In this document: positions 23,837 through 27,052 of the stretch, one piece after another | Layout: each line of letters opens with the position of its first letter | Position numbering within the stretch: the first letter of the stretch is position 1 | Source of the DNA: an uncultured Streptococcus sp. | GTDB lineage: Bacteria; Bacillota; Bacilli; Lactobacillales; Streptococcaceae | Assembly: GCA_916048145.1 (NCBI GenBank) | Contig: CAJZGT010000004.1 | Coordinates: forward strand, 1 to 27,052 | Length of the DNA stretch: 27,052 bases | Direction of reading: 5' to 3' | Position numbers and translations under genes: made by a program | The notes under the pieces: model-generated | Database searches by the model: none | What the model saw: the letters and a program-made list of their open reading frames with translations, nothing else | What the model was told of the DNA's origin: nothing

Positions 23837-25825
23837 CTAATCCAAGGCCTTGACTTCCAACATCATATCACGAATCTGAGCTGCTAGTTCAAAGTCAAGC
23901 ACTTCGACGGCTTCTTGCATTTGTTTTTCTAGTTTCTTGACGAGTTCTTTGCGTTCTTGTTTGTTGAGGCTATTGATATCGACTTCCTTGTCTTCTTCCT
24001 TAGCAACCGCCTTGGTCACAGCAATCAGGTCACGGATTTCTTTCTTGATTGTCTGAGGCACGATACCATGCTCTTCATTATAGGCCATCTGGATTTTCCG
24101 ACGGCGGGCAGTTTCATCGATGGCACGTTGCATAGACTGGGTCACAGTGTCCGCATACATAATGACATGTCCCTCACTATTACGAGCAGCACGACCAATG
24201 GTCTGTATGAGTCCACGTTCGTTACGAAGGAAACCTTCCTTGTCAGCATCAAGAATAGCAACCAAGCTTACCTCGGGAACGTCAATCCCTTCGCGGAGCA
24301 GGTTGATTCCGACCAAGACATCAAAGACACCCAAGCGCAGGTCACGGATAATCTCTGTCCGCTCCAAGGTCTTGATATCCGAGTGCATGTACTTGACCTT
24401 GATGCCCATTTCCTTGAAGTAGTCGGTCAAGTCTTCTGCCATTTTCTTGGTCAAGGTGGTGATAAAGGTTCGCTCGTTCTTTTCAACACGGGCATTGATT
24501 TCACCTAAGAGGTCATCAATCTGTCCCATAGTCGGACGGACTTCCACCTCTGGGTCCAAAAGCCCTGTCGGACGAATGATTTGCTCGATCACTGTCTCGG
24601 TCTGTTCATTTTCATAGTCGCCTGGTGTTGCTGAAACGTAAACAATCTGATGAACGTGACTCTCAAACTCCTCCCGACGGAGAGGACGATTGTCCAAAGC
24701 TGATGGCAAACGGAAACCATAATTAACCAGCATTTCCTTACGCGAACGGTCTCCATTGTACATGCCCTTGATTTGTCCCATAGTCATGTGACTCTCGTCA
24801 ATCATAATCAAAAAATCATCTGGGAAGAAATCAAGAAGTGTATAAGGAGGCTCACCTTCGCTACGCCCATCCATATGGCGAGAATAATTTTCAACCCCGT
24901 TGGTATAGCCCATCTCACGCAACATTTCGATATCATACTCTGTCCGCTGTTTCAAACGTTGGGCTTCAAGTAATTTACCTTCCTTCTCAAAGACAGCTAA
25001 CTGCTCCTCCAACTCGGTCTGAATCTTGGCTATAGCAACTTCCATGTGGTCGTCATTGGTCACAAAGTGAGTAGCTGGGAAAATCGCCAAATGATCCACT
25101 TCTCCCAAGACCTGACCTGTCAAAGCTTCAACCTCACGAATACGGTCAATTTCGTCTCCAAAGAATTCTACTCGAAAGGCGTGTTCATCACGGGAAGCTG
25201 GGAAAATCTCCACCACATCCCCACGAACGCGAAATCTTCCCCGTTGGAAATCAATATCATTACGTTCAAACTGGATATCAACCAAGTCATTCAAGAGTTT
25301 ATCACGAGAAATTTCAAGACCTGGACGGAGACTAACGACACTATCAGCGTATTCCTTGGGCGAACCCAAACCATAGATACAAGAAACGGAAGCTACGACG
25401 ATAACATCATTACGCTCCAAAAGAGACGAAGTCGCTGAGTGACGAAGTTTGTCAATCTCATCATTGACAGAGCTATCCTTTTCAATGTAGGTATCACTAG
25501 AAGGGACATAGGCCTCAGGTTGGTAATAATCATAGTAAGACACAAAGTACTCAACTGCATTTTCAGGGAAAAATTCCTTAAACTCCCCATAGAGCTGACC
25601 CGCCAGAGTTTTATTGTGGGCGATGACCAGAGTTGGTTTATTGACTTTGGAAATGACCTGACTCATGGTATAGGTCTTCCCTGTTCCGGTCGCCCCCATC
25701 AGAATCTGAGCTTTTTCTCCCCCCTCGATATTATCAACCAACTGCTCAATAGCTTGAGGTTGGTCTCCTGAAGGTTGATATTTTGATACTAGTTTAAATT
25801 GATTATCTGTAATGCGGTTAATCAT
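23837..25825 (-). CDS. uvrB: Excinuclease ABC subunit B
   Basis: A 662-residue UvrB, the damage-verification helicase of nucleotide excision repair. Walker A ([13 protein letters not shown], about residues 43-55), the beta-hairpin region ([14 protein letters not shown]), DESHMTM (motif II), [15 protein letters not shown] [11 protein letters not shown] and TIGRAARN (motif VI) are present. The C-terminal UVR domain for UvrC (about 620-662, [11 protein letters not shown]) is intact. Length is exactly usual for streptococci. AGAGAGGA precedes the ATG. Two accessory-looking genes have been added directly behind it. Confidence 0.97.
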   Translation of the reverse strand: MINRITDNQFKLVSKYQPSGDQPQAIEQLVDNIEGGEKAQILMGATGTGKTYTMSQVISKVNKPTLVIAHNKTLAGQLYGEFKEFFPENAVEYFVSYYDYYQPEAYVPSSDTYIEKDSSVNDEIDKLRHSATSSLLERNDVIVVASVSCIYGLGSPKEYADSVVSLRPGLEISRDKLLNDLVDIQFERNDIDFQRGRFRVRGDVVEIFPASRDEHAFRVEFFGDEIDRIREVEALTGQVLGEVDHLAIFPATHFVTNDDHMEVAIAKIQTELEEQLAVFEKEGKLLEAQRLKQRTEYDIEMLREMGYTNGVENYSRHMDGRSEGEPPYTLLDFFPDDFLIMIDESHMTMGQIKGMYNGDRSRKEMLVNYGFRLPSALDNRPLRREEFESHVHQIVYVSATPGDYENEQTETVIEQIIRPTGLLDPEVEVRPTMGQIDDLLGEINARVEKNERTFITTLTKKMAEDLTDYFKEMGIKVKYMHSDIKTLERTEIIRDLRLGVFDVLVGINLLREGIDVPEVSLVAILDADKEGFLRNERGLIQTIGRAARNSEGHVIMYADTVTQSMQRAIDETARRRKIQMAYNEEHGIVPQTIKKEIRDLIAVTKAVAKEEDKEVDINSLNKQERKELVKKLEKQMQEAVEVLDFELAAQIRDMMLEVKALD

Positions 25826-25853
25826 AAGAATCCTCTCTCCATGTGCTATTCCT

Positions 25854-25862
25854 ATTTTAGCA
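25854..25862 (-). promoter_or_regulatory. uvrB promoter (extended -10)
   Basis: The minus strand reads TGC TAAAAT about 28 nt before the uvrB ATG; -35 weak. Confidence 0.5.
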
Positions 25863-25881
25863 TACTTGTAACATTTTCACG

Positions 25882-25912
25882 AAAAAAAGGACAGACCGAA
25901 GTCACATCCTTT
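25882..25912 (-). terminator. Terminator overlapping the end of the CPBP protease gene
   Basis: The minus strand reads AAAGGA-TGT-GAC-TTCG-GTC-TG-TCC-TTT and continues with T, a stem with a UUCG tetraloop and a small internal bulge. The first arm lies within the last codons of the protease gene. Confidence 0.75.
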
Positions 25913-26855
25913 CATTTTCTTTCTTTAATTTATAGCCAAGATAGACAATCAGCAGTAGCAAGACTAGACTTGTCATGACAGAACCTTCAATCCCAAAAGA
26001 ACCACCTGATAGCCAATCTTGATTGCCTTGTGGTAAAAAGGTCATCAAAGACGTTCCTGACTGCTGACCACTAACTAAAATGCCAAAAAGATTGCCCTGA
26101 GCAAAATTCCAGGCTCCATGAATACCTGCAACACCCCAGACAGTATCAGTTTTGAGAAGGTAAAGAGCCATGGCAACTCCGAATAAAAAGAGATTCACTA
26201 GAGATAGAGGTGTGAGACCCGAATTGCCCATATGAAGCAGGGTAAAGAACAGGCTAGATATAAGAACAGCAAGTTTTAGATTGGTTCTTGAGGCCAATTG
26301 AGGAAGGAGCCAAGCACGGGCCACCACTTCTTCTGTTGTCCCCTGTAAAATCCAAAATGGGATAGTAAAGACAACAAAGGCAAGCGAATAAGGATTCAAG
26401 TGAATTGATTCCAAACGATATTGCCCTAAGCCCACCAAACCTAACAAGGTCAGAAGAAAAAGTGCCAGACCTAGACCAAATCCTTTCAGAAGACTGCTGA
26501 AGAAATTCTCTCTATAAAATCCCAAGGTTCGAATAGGCCTTTTCTCAATTTTTCTAGTCCATCTGAATACAGTGTTAAGAACAAAACCAAAGGACAGCAA
26601 TTCTAAAATTAAACGAAAGTCACTTGTTTTATCCGTCAAGCTCATCAGCAAGTTTTGGAAGTAGGTTGCAAGATTTTGACCAGCCTCTCCAAAATTTCTA
26701 GCAAGGCCGACGAGAGCTAACAAGCTAATACCATACAAAGTATATGCAACGAACTCTCCTATGAAGACAAAAACAAAGGCTAACAAGAGGCTTGTGTAAA
26801 TATATAAACTCATTTTTGAATCTTGGAAGTCTTTAAATATTCTTTTGTCCTTCAT
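25902..26855 (-). CDS. CPBP-family intramembrane metalloprotease (CAAX/Abi)
   Basis: A 317-residue membrane protein with about eight hydrophobic segments. The CPBP catalytic signature is present: Glu175-Glu176 and Arg180 (TEEVVARAW), His208 (FFTLLHMGN) and His246/Asn250 (GIHGAWNF). Bacterial relatives act in bacteriocin self-immunity or membrane-protein processing, and some activate or regulate other membrane proteins. No bacteriocin gene is visible nearby, so the substrate is unknown. It has its own promoter and ends in a terminator that partly lies in the coding sequence. Confidence 0.92.
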   Translation of the reverse strand: MKDKRIFKDFQDSKMSLYIYTSLLLAFVFVFIGEFVAYTLYGISLLALVGLARNFGEAGQNLATYFQNLLMSLTDKTSDFRLILELLSFGFVLNTVFRWTRKIEKRPIRTLGFYRENFFSSLLKGFGLGLALFLLTLLGLVGLGQYRLESIHLNPYSLAFVVFTIPFWILQGTTEEVVARAWLLPQLASRTNLKLAVLISSLFFTLLHMGNSGLTPLSLVNLFLFGVAMALYLLKTDTVWGVAGIHGAWNFAQGNLFGILVSGQQSGTSLMTFLPQGNQDWLSGGSFGIEGSVMTSLVLLLLIVYLGYKLKKENERM

Positions 26856-26886
26856 ATCCCTGTCCTCTTTTCTTCTATTATATATT

Positions 26887-26914
26887 ATTATAGCATTTTA
26901 TGGTAGCAATTCAA
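26887..26914 (-). promoter_or_regulatory. Promoter of the CPBP protease gene
   Basis: On the minus strand TTGAAT (26909-26914), a 16-nt spacer and TATAAT (26887-26892), about 31 nt before the ATG. Confidence 0.65.
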
Positions 26915-26966
26915 GTAAGAAAAGAAGAAACAGATGTTATATTTTCTTACATAAAAACCTCATGAT

Positions 26967-26995
26967 TTGCAATTTTTAGTTTTTTCTGATATAAT
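26967..26995 (+). promoter_or_regulatory. Promoter of the right-edge gene
   Basis: TTGCAA (26967-26972), a 17-nt spacer ending in TGA, and TATAAT (26990-26995): a strong promoter with both boxes and a TG extension, 29 nt before the ATG. Confidence 0.8.
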
Positions 26996-27024
26996 GAGAA
27001 AATATTCGGAAAAGGAGACTAAAA

Positions 27025-27052
27025 ATGAAGAAAAAATTTCTAGCATTTTTGC
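27025..27052 (+). CDS. Start of a secreted protein, probably glutamine ABC transporter binding/permease protein
   Basis: Only nine codons are in the window: MKKKFLAFL, a lysine-rich start leading into a hydrophobic stretch, i.e. the beginning of a signal peptide. AAGGAG lies about 7 nt upstream. In related streptococci the gene beside the CPBP protease and uvrB is glnP, encoding a fused glutamine-binding and permease protein, and it starts with these residues as I remember it. The identification rests mainly on synteny. Confidence 0.5.

Noticed and set aside
25902..26855. Phage-defence (Abi) system at the CPBP protease
   Set aside because: Only a lone CPBP protease is present, with no partner gene; the old Abi name of the family does not imply phage defence.
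1..27052. CRISPR array, prophage, tRNA or rRNA genes
   Set aside because: No regularly spaced direct repeats, phage structural or integrase genes, or cloverleaf or ribosomal sequences were seen.

Overview
The window is a stretch of low-GC Firmicutes chromosome from a mitis-group Streptococcus (S. mitis / S. oralis / S. pneumoniae type). Evidence for this is the vicRKX operon encoding a VicK with a single membrane span, a MutY lacking its iron-sulfur cysteines, separate CoaB and CoaC proteins, a relBE module next to vicX, and a BOX-like repeat. Nearly all of it is dense housekeeping sequence. Accessory material is limited to the left end, the repeat near 20.9 kb and perhaps two genes near 22.7-23.8 kb.

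Layout. 1-54: the end of an IS3-family element. 81-854 (-): a voltage-gated K+ channel gene broken by one in-frame TGA just before the selectivity filter. 900-1398 (-): relBE toxin-antitoxin. 1489-4349 (-): vicR-vicK-vicX, the essential cell-wall two-component operon, with mutY upstream (4405-5580). 5663-9047 (-): relQ-nadK-rluD-pta, covering (p)ppGpp synthesis, NADP supply, RNA modification and acetyl-phosphate. 9176-9745 (+): a CYTH phosphohydrolase whose promoter faces that of relQ. 9857-12516 (+): a second, catalytically altered PRPP-synthetase paralogue, a cysteine desulfurase and two small proteins of unknown function. 12599-13947 (+): rex and a class-I amidotransferase-like hydrolase. 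13944-18790 (-): radC, pcrA and fhs. 19016-20815 (+): coaB-coaC-panT. 21107-22161 (+): niaX-niaR. 22158-25825 (-): mutX, an acetyltransferase, a flavodoxin-fold oxidoreductase and uvrB. 25902-26855 (-): a CPBP-family intramembrane protease. 27025-27052 (+): the first codons of a secreted protein, probably glnP.

Several neighbours share cofactor logic. NAD(P) appears repeatedly: NAD kinase, the NADH sensor Rex, niacin uptake NiaX and its repressor NiaR. CoA precursor uptake and synthesis lie beside the niacin genes, giving two ECF-transporter S components in tandem. DNA repair is represented by mutY, mutX, pcrA, radC and uvrB.

I found no CRISPR array, prophage, tRNA, rRNA or convincing new multi-gene system. 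The most interesting signals are: a Prs paralogue missing its catalytic loop; a fresh-looking nonsense mutation in the K+ channel; a regularly spaced GGTGTT half-site array at relBE; a Rex box on rex's own promoter; a hairpin covering the radC ribosome-binding site; a probably leaderless coaB mRNA beside a perfect 17-nt palindrome; and face-to-face promoters between relQ and the CYTH gene.
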